Assembly: GCA_903903705.1 (NCBI GenBank)
Contig: CAIUZU010000120.1
Location: 1-5,671, forward strand
Source: an uncultured Helicobacteraceae bacterium
Lineage (GTDB): Bacteria > Campylobacterota > Campylobacteria > Campylobacterales > Sulfurimonadaceae
Direction: 5' to 3'
Length of the DNA stretch: 5,671 bases
Made by a program: the position numbers and the translations under genes. Under the pieces are notes generated by a model. The model was given only the letters and a program-made list of their open reading frames with translations. It was not told the DNA's origin and did not search any database. The stretch's first letter is position 1. The number at the start of each line of letters is the position of its first letter. Below are positions 1-5,561 of this stretch, piece after piece.

Positions 1-438
1 ATATTTATCGTTTGCCAGATATGTATTTACCATTGTGTGACGTAGAGTTTTCTCTTTTGCCTCTTGAACGTTATGTGGCAGTTTCTCATCTATTTTTGGT
101 GTTTGAGTCAATGTAAATGCAGGTTTTTTAGTGAGAGGAAACATTTTTGTGTTCTCTTCGTAGGCAATTTTAGCATTATTTAAAACGGTTAATTTTTTAA
201 GTTCTCCGCCATTTTGATTTTGTATCTGTTCATGGAGTTTTTGCTGATTGGAGAAAGATTTGTAGTTTGAAATATAATCAATTGGCAGATTTGCATTGGT
301 ATAAGGTTTTAAAACTGTAGATTTTGAGAGTTCGCTGTTAAAAGATTCAAAGTCGCCTTTAAGCTCCCTATCCTTGTAAGTCTCACTTTTATTTGAGCTG
401 TTTGTACCGATATATGTATTAAAAGATGATACAAACAT
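1..438 (-). CDS. Hypothetical protein, C-terminus beyond the window edge
   Basis: An open frame of 146 codons runs from the ATG at 438-436 to the window edge without a stop; the 3' end lies outside. A Shine-Dalgarno-like GAGGA sits 7 bases upstream and a TATAAT box a little further up. The protein begins MFVSSFNTYIGTNSSNKSE. It is hydrophilic, rich in Asn, Ser, Lys and Thr, and has no signal peptide, membrane segment or catalytic motif in the visible part. Residues about 50-146 (from NLPIDYISNYK through LTVLNNAKIAYEENTK to RHTMVNTYLANDKY) look better conserved in character than the Ser/Asn-rich first 50 residues, suggesting a disordered head and a folded tail. It is divergent from the two-component system across a 111-base gap. 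I do not recognise the family; a cytoplasmic or cell-surface-appendage accessory protein would fit, but nothing in the sequence decides this. Confidence 0.8.
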   Translation of the reverse strand, partial: MFVSSFNTYIGTNSSNKSETYKDRELKGDFESFNSELSKSTVLKPYTNANLPIDYISNYKSFSNQQKLHEQIQNQNGGELKKLTVLNNAKIAYEENTKMFPLTKKPAFTLTQTPKIDEKLPHNVQEAKEKTLRHTMVNTYLANDKY

Positions 439-465
439 GACAAATCCTCAAATTTATTTTGCTTC

Positions 466-494
466 ATTATAAGGCAAGAATACTTTAATTGTAA
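466..494 (-). promoter_or_regulatory. Probable sigma-70 promoter for the minus-strand hypothetical gene
   Basis: On the minus strand a perfect TATAAT (-10) occupies 471-466, and a weak -35-like TTACAA occupies 494-489, with a 17-base spacer. Transcription would start roughly 20 bases before the ATG at 438. The -10 match is seen directly; the -35 matches only half of the consensus, as is usual in Campylobacterota. Confidence 0.5.
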
Positions 495-510
495 TAAAAA
501 AGAAATCTAT

Positions 511-522
511 TTTTGATACAAT
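511..522 (+). promoter_or_regulatory. Possible -10 region for the two-component operon
   Basis: TACAAT (5 of 6 to TATAAT) at 517-522 lies 27 bases before the regulator ATG at 550, behind a T-rich stretch. No convincing -35 is visible. It overlaps the upstream part of the divergent promoter, so the two transcription units share a compact 111-base regulatory gap. A weak GGA at 540-542 is the only ribosome-binding match. No clear pho-box-like direct repeats were seen. Confidence 0.35.
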
Positions 523-549
523 AGTAAAAATAGAGCTTTGGATTTGTAG

Positions 550-1224
550 ATGAATATAAAAATTGTCGTAGTAGAAGATGAAGAAGATTTGTTAGAACTC
601 ATAGAATATAACCTATCAAAAGAGGGTTATGAAGTTATAGGGATTTTAAATACAAAAACAGTCCAGAGAATGCTTATCGAAGAAGATGTCGACTAGATTA
701 TCATGGATCGAAATCTTCCCGGGGTCGAGGGAAGCGAGTTTGTTCAAGCACTTCGCAAAGACGGATTTACTACACCCGTAATTTACCTAAGCGCAAAAAA
801 TCTTGATTCTGAAGTGGAAGAGGGCTTTTTAAGAGGCGGAGATGACTACATAACAAAGCCCTTTAACATGAAAGAGCTGATACTAAGAGTTAAGGCACTT
901 TTACGCAGAACTACAAAAAAGATAGAAGACGGAACGCTTGTTCATAGAGATTTGGTTTTAGATAAAAGCTCAAGAACGCTTAGCGTCGATGGCAAAATCG
1001 TGGATGTAACAAAGCTTGAGTTTAATCTCTTGAGCGAGTTTATTTTAAATAAAAACAGCGTACTGGATCGCGACTACTTGCTTGAAAATGTTTGGGACGA
1101 GGGCGAAGAGTATCAGTATAGAACTGTAAATGTAGCCATAAATAGACTCAAAGAGAAGATAGATCCGGACAAAACAAAAGATTACATACAAAGTGTTCGA
1201 GGCGTAGGATATAAACTGTGTTAA
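550..1224 (+). pseudogene. PhoB/OmpR-family response regulator interrupted by an in-frame TAG at codon 49
   Basis: Read through the TAG at 694-696, this is a full-length 224-residue regulator. The receiver domain (about 1-120) has the acidic pair E9/D10 in KIVVVEDEED, the phospho-accepting D53 in IIMDRNLPG, the switch S81 in YLSAKN, and K103 in YITKPF. An OmpR/PhoB winged-helix DNA-binding domain follows (about 128-224), ending in the usual YRTVNVAINRLKEKI...VRGVGYKL pattern. The expected residue at codon 49 in relatives is hydrophobic, often Leu; a single change from TTG would give TAG. As written, translation yields a 48-residue peptide, or possibly a restart at ATG 703. The restart product (173 residues) keeps D53 and the DNA-binding domain but lacks the first two strands and the acidic pair, so its receiver should not fold or be phosphorylated normally. 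The kinase gene starts 7 bases before this stop codon ends. A phosphate-response role is inferred from the partner kinase. Confidence 0.85.
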
Positions 1225-2612
1225 AAATTCATCAAATATTTATAATTAAATTTTTATTGCTCTTTAGTGCATCGTTATTTATTACATCCGTTATTAGCTA
1301 CATAGTTTTAAAAAACATAATTATAGAGCATAATAAAAATCATCTAAAACATGCGATTGAGCTTATGAGTGTTGAACTTGAAAGTGTAAAAGATTTAGAT
1401 AATTACGTAGCAGTTATTCATAAGAACACATCTCTTAGGGTAACCGTAGTTTCACAAGACGGCTTAGTTATAGCAGAGTCGAATGCCGATAAAAATGAGA
1501 TGGACAATCACTCTTCAAGATTTGAACTTATGCAATCAAATACCCAAAAATATGGAGACATAACAAGATACTCAGACACGGTACAAACTGATTTTTTATA
1601 TGTTGCAAAAAGAATACCGTATAAAGATGAACAGATATATATACGTGTATCGATGAGTTTGGCGCAGATAATGTATGATTTTTACTCTTTATGGATGAAA
1701 CTGTTTTTTGTTTTTATCGCTATCGTGATTATTGCAACTTTTGTATCAAGAACGATGAGTCAAAAGGTAGTTTATGATATCACTCAAATCACAAACTATT
1801 TGGATGAGGTTTCAAACAAAAACTATAAAGCCGTTATAAAGACAAGATATTTTTATGAGTTCTTGCAAATCTCTCTTTCGCTGAAAAATTTAGTAAAAAA
1901 ACTGAGTAAAAATGAGAAGAAGAAGATTAAAAATATGGCTAAGTTGAGACTTGTTAACAAGCAGCGAAACGACATATTGTCTGCTCTCTCTCATGAGTTT
2001 AAAAATCCTGTGGCATCCATAATCGGGTATGCGCAAACTATTCAAGAAGATAGTGATATGCCGCAGAGTATTCGTGATAAATTTTTAAGCAAAATCAGCT
2101 CAAACGGTGAAAAAATCTCAAAAATGCTCGATAGGCTCGCTCTTTCGGTAAAGCTTGAAAATGGTGATTTAGCCATCAATAAAAGTGAATTTGACATAAA
2201 ACAGCTCTGCAGTGAAGTTGCATCAAACCTTGCATCAAAGTATAAAGATAGAGAGATAATTGTAAAAGTAGATAGACAAATATTTTTAAGCGATAAAACT
2301 ATGCTGGAGTTAGTCCTTATTAACTTGGTAGACAATGCTCTTAAATACTCAAATAGCGATGTTGTCATAGAGTCAAATGAGAAGAGAATTTCTGTAATAG
2401 ATAGCGGAATAGGGGTAAAAGAGGAGCATTTAGAAAAAATAACAAGCAAATTTTACAGAGTCGAAAAAAATAGCTGGGACAACTCCATGGGACTCGGTCT
2501 GGCGATGGTTGAACATATACTCAAGGTGCTTAACTCTTCGCTTGAAATAAATTCTGAATTCGGTAAAGGTTCTGTATTTAGTTTTAGTATAAAGAGTATG
2601 CTAAAGAGTTAA
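1218..2612 (+). CDS. PhoR-like membrane sensor histidine kinase
   Basis: This 464-residue inner-membrane kinase should phosphorylate the regulator just upstream. The start is GTG 1218, with AGGA at 1206-1209 eight bases before it and a 7-base overlap with the regulator, implying translational coupling. Membrane segments lie at about 8-32 and 158-176, enclosing a periplasmic sensor of about 125 residues. That sensor has the pattern seen in PhoR-type kinases: RVTVVSQDG near 74, MDNHSSR near 95-101, RYSDT at 117-121, then a LYVAKRI segment. A degenerate HAMP linker covers about 177-230. The catalytic core is complete: the H-box SHEFKNP with H259 and the phosphatase-type E260/N263, the N-box with N369 and N373, the G1 box DSGIG at 395-399, the F-box FYRVEK near 412, and the G2 box GLGLAMV at 425-431. 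All catalytic residues are intact although the regulator gene is interrupted. The sensor pattern favours a phosphate (PhoR/PhosS-like) role; the actual signal is not shown by sequence. Confidence 0.9.
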   Translation: MLKIHQIFIIKFLLLFSASLFITSVISYIVLKNIIIEHNKNHLKHAIELMSVELESVKDLDNYVAVIHKNTSLRVTVVSQDGLVIAESNADKNEMDNHSSRFELMQSNTQKYGDITRYSDTVQTDFLYVAKRIPYKDEQIYIRVSMSLAQIMYDFYSLWMKLFFVFIAIVIIATFVSRTMSQKVVYDITQITNYLDEVSNKNYKAVIKTRYFYEFLQISLSLKNLVKKLSKNEKKKIKNMAKLRLVNKQRNDILSALSHEFKNPVASIIGYAQTIQEDSDMPQSIRDKFLSKISSNGEKISKMLDRLALSVKLENGDLAINKSEFDIKQLCSEVASNLASKYKDREIIVKVDRQIFLSDKTMLELVLINLVDNALKYSNSDVVIESNEKRISVIDSGIGVKEEHLEKITSKFYRVEKNSWDNSMGLGLAMVEHILKVLNSSLEINSEFGKGSVFSFSIKSMLKS

Positions 2613-4315
2613 ATTTTTAGTTGAACGGTTCTTTTTGTAGCCTCAAACAGTTCTGTTGCTCTTTGAACCATCGGTTCTTCTAAAATTTTTGCACCGTCTA
2701 TCTCTTTCGTAGAGTCGCTGTTTTCGCAGTTATTTACACAACTGGCACTTCCTCCCATTTCTGCCTCTTCCACCATTGAAGATGGTTGAGGATAGGGCAT
2801 TGTAGGCTGCTCTATATTTGGAGAGTAGGTTATTTTATCATTTTTTTTTTCTTCTAGATCTTTTGTGCAAGCCTCATGCTTGATTTTTGTCTCAAATCCA
2901 AACACTTCTCTTACTAGCTGTTTTACAACCGAGTAGCCGTGTGTTAAGATTTTCTTACACTCATCATCAGCACAGCTCTCCCATGTAAGGGTTGCGTTTT
3001 CATAAGAGATAAAAGAGATACTCTTCTCAAAGCACTCACCAAGCTCAAAATTTCTATCTTTGATTTTTAAAATAAGTTCTGAAAATACATTTGCATAGGG
3101 ATTTAACTCATGCTGTATCTGAAGAGTTTGTTCATTATCCGGATAGTTTAAAAATTCAGAAGAATCTGACTCAAAATCTTCTTTTGGGGCACTTGCTTCT
3201 GCCTTTTCTCTAAAAATAGGAGCAGCATAAGAGATGGCAGGTCTTTGAATCTCTTTTTGCAAAGACTCTATCATCTGATCAACCTCTTTTATGCGAAGTG
3301 CCTCGACCATTTTGAAAAATATAAGCGAGAGCACAAAAGAACCGTCTGCGTTTATGCTAAAGAGATATTTTGCATCGCTTAATATTCTAAAAAATCTATC
3401 AAGCACAAGGGTAGAGTAGAGGGCGTCTGAAGCGTACATTCTATCTTTTAAAAATGCAATAAGCTCATCAACAACCATCTCCGCTTCATAATCTTCTAAA
3501 ACCTTTACATACTCAATTATTTTTGCATAATCTTTTTCAAAAATAGCACTAAAAAGCTCGCTTATAAATTTTGGATCTACGAGTCCGAGCATGTCTGTAA
3601 CGGTGCGAACATCAACATGATTTTTAGAGTAGATGATGGCTTGATCAAGCAGAGTAAGCGTGTCTCTAAGGCTTCCGCCGCCGCTTCTTGCAAGAATATC
3701 AAGAGCTTCAGAGTCGTAACCGATTCCCTCAAGATTTAAAATATGTGCTAGATGATCTACTATTTTGTTCACGGCGATTGACTTAAACCTGAAGTGTTGC
3801 GTACGGCTAAGAATAGTTGCCGGAAGTTTTAGCGGATCTGTAGTTGCGAGTATAAATTTCACATACGATGGCGGCTCTTCAAGTGTTTTAAGAAGTGCGT
3901 TAAAAGCCTCTTTTGTGAGCATGTGGACTTCATCGATAATGAAAATCTTAAATCTTGCCGTTGTAGGTCTGTATTTCGTCTGTTCAATGAGATCTCGTAT
4001 ATCATCAATTTTTCTAGATGACGCACCATCCATCTCCACGATGTCCATGTGACGATTTTCAAGTGCCATGGTGCAGTTTTGGCAAACTCCGCACGGTTGA
4101 TGAGTTAAGCCTTTCTCACAAATAAGAGCTTTTGCAAAGATACGAGCCGTAGAGGTCTTTCCGCTTCCGCGAAGCCCCGAGAATAGATAAGCATGTGAGA
4201 GTCTGTTTGCGTCAAGTGCGAGAGAGAGAGTTTGGGAAATGCTCTCTTGCCCGATGAGTTCATCAAAGCTTTTTGGTCGATACTTTCGTGCTAAAACTTC
4301 TGAACTCTCTTTCAC
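2609..4315 (-). CDS. dnaX: DNA polymerase III subunit gamma/tau (clamp loader ATPase)
   Basis: The 568-residue protein is the AAA+ motor of the replicative clamp loader, which opens the beta sliding clamp and places it on primed DNA; the tau form also tethers the polymerase cores. Motifs in order: LARKYRPKSFDELIGQ (8-23), Walker A GLRGSGKTS with K53, zinc-binding cysteines C66, C75, C78 and C81, Walker B IFIIDEVHML with D128/E129, sensor 1 ATTD near 157-160, the SRx motif with R171 (Thr replaces the usual Cys), and sensor 2 GGGSLRD with R217. The middle domain follows to about 350, then an acidic linker, a folded-looking segment at about 405-475, a second linker and a terminal MVQRATELFEATK segment. 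The start is GTG 4315: an in-frame TGA lies immediately upstream, and GGAGAG (4326-4321) is 5 bases away. The ATG at 4319 is in another frame. The stop overlaps the convergent kinase stop. A ten-A run near codons 489-492 may yield a shorter form. Confidence 0.97.
   Translation of the reverse strand: MKESSEVLARKYRPKSFDELIGQESISQTLSLALDANRLSHAYLFSGLRGSGKTSTARIFAKALICEKGLTHQPCGVCQNCTMALENRHMDIVEMDGASSRKIDDIRDLIEQTKYRPTTARFKIFIIDEVHMLTKEAFNALLKTLEEPPSYVKFILATTDPLKLPATILSRTQHFRFKSIAVNKIVDHLAHILNLEGIGYDSEALDILARSGGGSLRDTLTLLDQAIIYSKNHVDVRTVTDMLGLVDPKFISELFSAIFEKDYAKIIEYVKVLEDYEAEMVVDELIAFLKDRMYASDALYSTLVLDRFFRILSDAKYLFSINADGSFVLSLIFFKMVEALRIKEVDQMIESLQKEIQRPAISYAAPIFREKAEASAPKEDFESDSSEFLNYPDNEQTLQIQHELNPYANVFSELILKIKDRNFELGECFEKSISFISYENATLTWESCADDECKKILTHGYSVVKQLVREVFGFETKIKHEACTKDLEEKKNDKITYSPNIEQPTMPYPQPSSMVEEAEMGGSASCVNNCENSDSTKEIDGAKILEEPMVQRATELFEATKRTVQLKI
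2841..2850 (-). other. A10 homopolymer in dnaX, candidate slippage/frameshift site
   Basis: In coding sense dnaX has GAAG, then ten A, then TGATAAAATAA, read as E488-E489-K490-K491-N492. One added A, or a -1 ribosomal shift, puts TGA directly after three Lys codons, giving a 492-residue product. One lost A gives ATG-ATA-AAA-TAA, giving a stop after four further codons. Both alternative frames therefore end at once. Known dnaX precedents are the A9 transcriptional slippage site of Thermus thermophilus and the A-AAA-AAG -1 site of Escherichia coli. The short product would keep the ATPase, the middle domain and the 405-475 segment, and lose the last 76 residues. The run is seen directly; use as a slippage site is inference. 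Confidence 0.5.
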
Positions 4316-4397
4316 TCATACTCTCCGTCTTTAATTAGGGTAATTCTAGCATTTTAAGGATTAACTTTTGATGATTGTTTTTTATGTGTTAAGTGTC
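4312..4397. repeat. Left copy of a degenerate direct repeat flanking the toxin-antitoxin block
   Basis: This copy spans the dnaX start and upstream region. It shares a 13-base identity (TCACTCATACTCT, 4312-4324) with 5167-5179. A longer imperfect match also exists: 4350-4397 against 5181-5229, about 80% by eye with small gaps, including TGATGATT and the terminal GTTAAGTGTC. The 25 bases at 4325-4349 are absent from the right copy. Both copies run in the same direction. Confidence 0.6.
4343..4351 (-). promoter_or_regulatory. Probable extended -10 promoter for dnaX
   Basis: On the minus strand TGCTAGAAT (4351-4343) matches an extended -10 element (TGn plus 5 of 6 of TATAAT). It lies 27 bases before the GTG start. 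No clear -35 is present at 17 bases. The element falls in the stretch 4325-4349, which is missing from the degenerate copy of this region further right. Confidence 0.45.
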
Positions 4398-4421
4398 ATT
4401 TGCGATTTTATGGATTTATAA

Positions 4422-4450
4422 ATATTGTATTGACACTACATCTACAATAT
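4422..4450. promoter_or_regulatory. Inverted-repeat operator candidate at the toxin-antitoxin promoter
   Basis: ATATTGTA (4422-4429) and TACAATAT (4443-4450) form a perfect 8-base inverted repeat around a 13-base centre that contains the -35 hexamer and ends just before the -10. A ribbon-helix-helix antitoxin or a toxin-antitoxin complex binding here would block RNA polymerase, the usual autoregulation of such modules. A second, wider inverted pair, AGTGTCA (4392-4398) and TGACACT (4431-4437), overlaps the -35. The repeats are seen directly; the binding is inferred. Confidence 0.55.
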
Positions 4451-4458
4451 GTTAAAAT
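4430..4458 (+). promoter_or_regulatory. Sigma-70 promoter of the toxin-antitoxin operon
   Basis: A perfect TTGACA (4430-4435) and TAAAAT (4453-4458, 5 of 6) are separated by exactly 17 bases. This is the strongest promoter match in the window, and a full -35 is unusual for a Campylobacterota-like genome. Transcription would begin near 4465, giving a leader of about 15 bases before the toxin start and little more than the ribosome-binding site. Confidence 0.7.
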
Positions 4459-4479
4459 CAACACTTTAAAGGAGTGGTT

Positions 4480-4764
4480 TTGGATAAAATCATAAAATGG
4501 AATGAAGAGAAAAATCAACTTTTACAGATACAAAGAGTTTTGAGTTTTGAAGAAGTTCTTGAGAAGATACTTATGGGTGAGATTATAGATCGCAAAATCC
4601 ATCCAAATAAAGATAAATATCCAAATCAACAAATATTTATAATTGAACTAAATGGCTATATCTGTTATGTTCCATTTGTAGAAAATGATGAAGAGTTATT
4701 TTTAAAAACGATTATTCCAAGTAGGAAACTAGATAAAAATTATGGAGAAAACAGTGAAAAATAA
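4480..4764 (+). CDS. BrnT-like type II toxin (RelE-fold family, probable ribonuclease)
   Basis: I place the start at TTG 4480, because AAGGAG (4469-4474) lies 5 bases before it; the in-frame GTG at 4474 overlaps that site. This gives 94 residues. The pattern fits small BrnT-related toxins: WNEEKN at 7-12, then a helix, SFEEVLEKI from 22, PNKDKYPNQQIFIIEL at about 42-57, YICYVPFV at 60-67, and the C-terminal FLKTIIPSRK at 74-83. BrnT toxins have a RelE-like fold and cleave RNA; the basic R82/K83 are candidate functional residues by analogy. Toxin-first order, the overlapping partner gene and the operator-like promoter agree with BrnTA-type modules. The protein is small and cytosolic, with no signal peptide or membrane segment. 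Similarity is recognised by pattern only, so another RelE-superfamily subgroup remains possible. Confidence 0.7.
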   Translation: MDKIIKWNEEKNQLLQIQRVLSFEEVLEKILMGEIIDRKIHPNKDKYPNQQIFIIELNGYICYVPFVENDEELFLKTIIPSRKLDKNYGENSEK

Positions 4765-5044
4765 AGCATTTTTATTTGACCAAGAAGAGTCAGAGTTGTT
4801 AAAAGGGATTGAAAATGGTGAGTGGAAGAGTAAGCAATTGTCTGATAAAGAACTTCAAACTTATCAAAACTATGCAAAATATACTAAGTCAATGCAAGAG
4901 AAAAAACAAACAACAATAAGATTTACGGTTAATGACTTAGCAATAGTTAAAGCAAAATCTAAAGAGTTAGGTATTGGGTATCAAAATCTTATACAAGCAT
5001 TGGTTCATAGTTATGCTATCGGCAAAATTAAGCTTGAAATTTAA
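4754..5044 (+). CDS. CopG/ribbon-helix-helix antitoxin
   Basis: This is the partner of the toxin gene just upstream, which it overlaps. The start chosen is GTG 4754, with GGAG (4744-4747) 6 bases before it, giving 96 residues beginning MKNKAFLFDQEESELL. The ATG at 4742 is the alternative (100 residues), but its nearest AGGA is 15 bases away. The N-terminal half carries EESELLKGIENGEWKS, typical of CopG-type antitoxins paired with BrnT-like toxins and probably the toxin-wrapping part. The C-terminal half is a ribbon-helix-helix: strand TTIRF at about 53-57, helix NDLAIVKAKSKELG, turn IGYQ, and helix NLIQALVHSYAIG. This fold binds operators as a dimer, so it likely represses its own promoter at the 4422-4450 inverted repeat. 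The overlap couples antitoxin translation to toxin translation. No clear terminator follows. Confidence 0.8.
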   Translation: MKNKAFLFDQEESELLKGIENGEWKSKQLSDKELQTYQNYAKYTKSMQEKKQTTIRFTVNDLAIVKAKSKELGIGYQNLIQALVHSYAIGKIKLEI

Positions 5045-5081
5045 ATTTTACCGTTGAGTGTATGTAGTCGTTTTATTTGTC

Positions 5082-5174
5082 TTATTTGGAGTATAGCTCC
5101 CTTGCGTAATCTCTAAATTTTGAGACGATATCGGTATATTTTTTATATATGCCAGTTCGCTATATCTCACTCAT
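5082..5174 (-). pseudogene. Broken mini-ORF, possible gene remnant
   Basis: The minus strand has ATG 5174-5172 overlapping GTG 5170-5168, the same ATGAGTGA arrangement as at dnaX. The ATG frame reads MSEI, TAG, then RTGIYKKYTDIVSKFRDY and ARELYSK before TAA at 5084-5082. The GTG frame reads MRYSELAYIKNIP and stays open to a TAA near 5050, but with less protein-like content. Adding one A to the six-A run (5144-5139) would join MRYSELAYIKK to YTDIVSKFRDYARELYSK, a plausible 29-residue peptide. The family is unknown. It may be a frameshifted remnant, a tiny real gene or chance. Confidence 0.25.
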
Positions 5175-5229
5175 ACTCTTCATTTATAAGGTTAAAATCT
5201 GATGATTATTTTTTTACGAGTTAAGTGTC
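5167..5229. repeat. Right copy of the degenerate direct repeat
   Basis: Partner of the 4312-4397 copy. It begins with the identical TCACTCATACTCT and ends with the identical GTTAAGTGTC (5220-5229), with TGATGATT at 5200-5207. On the minus strand this copy also offers a TATAAA and a GAAGAG ahead of the mini-ORF start, so it looks like a duplicated 5' leader region. Confidence 0.6.
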
Positions 5230-5313
5230 TGTAGCTATTTAACAAAAGTTTAACGATTTGCATAGCAAGGATAAGCTAAGATACAAGCAACAATAAAAAC
5301 AACGGAAAATTAT

Positions 5314-5556
5314 ATGCAACAACTTTTTGGGCAAAAAGTACTGAACGATTTTATACAAAAGCAAGATGAAAAACTCACAAAGAAAATCCAAGAACGCAAC
5401 TTCAAACAAGAGTGGCAAGCCATCTTTGAAAACGACAAAACCCTTACATGTAAATTAAAAACAGAGATAGAAAAAACCGACAAAGAGATAGACAAAATGG
5501 TATATGAACTTTATGGGTTGAGTGATGAAGATATTATGATTGTTAAGGGAATTTAA
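5314..5556 (+). pseudogene. C-terminal fragment of a Type IIG/Eco57I-like restriction-methylation enzyme
   Basis: The 80-residue frame ends in KTEIEKTDKEIDKMVYELYG, then LSDEDIMIVKGI. The pattern IDxMVYELYGLxxEDIxIV is the usual last segment of large (about 1000-residue) Eco57I-like or Type IIG restriction-methylation proteins and PglX-like methyltransferases. The part before it (KQEWQAIFENDKTLTCKL) also matches the helical linker that precedes this tail. The methyltransferase motifs, nuclease motif and recognition domain are all absent; an in-frame TAA at 5272-5274 bars extension upstream. The ATG at 5314 has a GGAAA at 5304-5308, so a small protein could still be made, but most likely this is the residue of a larger deleted gene. 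It lies directly beyond the right direct repeat and 5 bases before the next gene. Tail identity is recognised by pattern; loss of the rest is seen directly. Confidence 0.6.
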
Positions 5557-5561
5557 TTAAT

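Larger units (their letters stand above)
5045..5313. other. Intergenic stretch between antitoxin and restriction-enzyme fragment
   Basis: These 269 bases have no long open frame. They hold a broken minus-strand mini-ORF (5082-5174), the right copy of the direct repeat (5167-5229) and a short AT-rich leader before the ATG at 5314. No GC-rich hairpin with a U-run was found for the antitoxin end, and no tRNA-like fold was seen. No clear promoter precedes 5314. Confidence 0.5.

Noticed and set aside
2042..2449. A 135-codon minus-strand open frame opposite the kinase catalytic region
   Set aside because: It lies wholly antisense to the conserved histidine-kinase core, is Ser/Leu-rich as expected from the complement of this coding sequence, and has no ribosome-binding site or recognisable motif.
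2665..2677. GAACC-ATC-GGTTC hairpin as a terminator for the kinase operon
   Set aside because: The stem is only 5 base pairs, it lies inside dnaX coding sequence, and the following T-run is interrupted; not enough to call a terminator.
3765..4062. Open frames in other phases, on both strands, within the dnaX ATPase region
   Set aside because: Both overlap the Walker B and sensor 1 coding region of dnaX, which is clearly the real frame; they are composition shadows.
4317..4319. ATG at 4319 as the dnaX start
   Set aside because: It is out of frame with DnaX and would sit only one base from the GGAGAG ribosome-binding site; the in-frame GTG at 4315 has proper spacing and an in-frame stop directly upstream.
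5111..5124. CTCTAAATTTTGAG near-palindrome as an operator or terminator
   Set aside because: It is an imperfect AT-rich palindrome without a U-run or nearby promoter; such sequences are frequent by chance at this base composition.
5310..5495. A 61-codon minus-strand frame opposite the restriction-enzyme fragment
   Set aside because: It is antisense to a frame with recognisable protein signature and is Ser/Phe/Cys-rich, as expected for a shadow frame.
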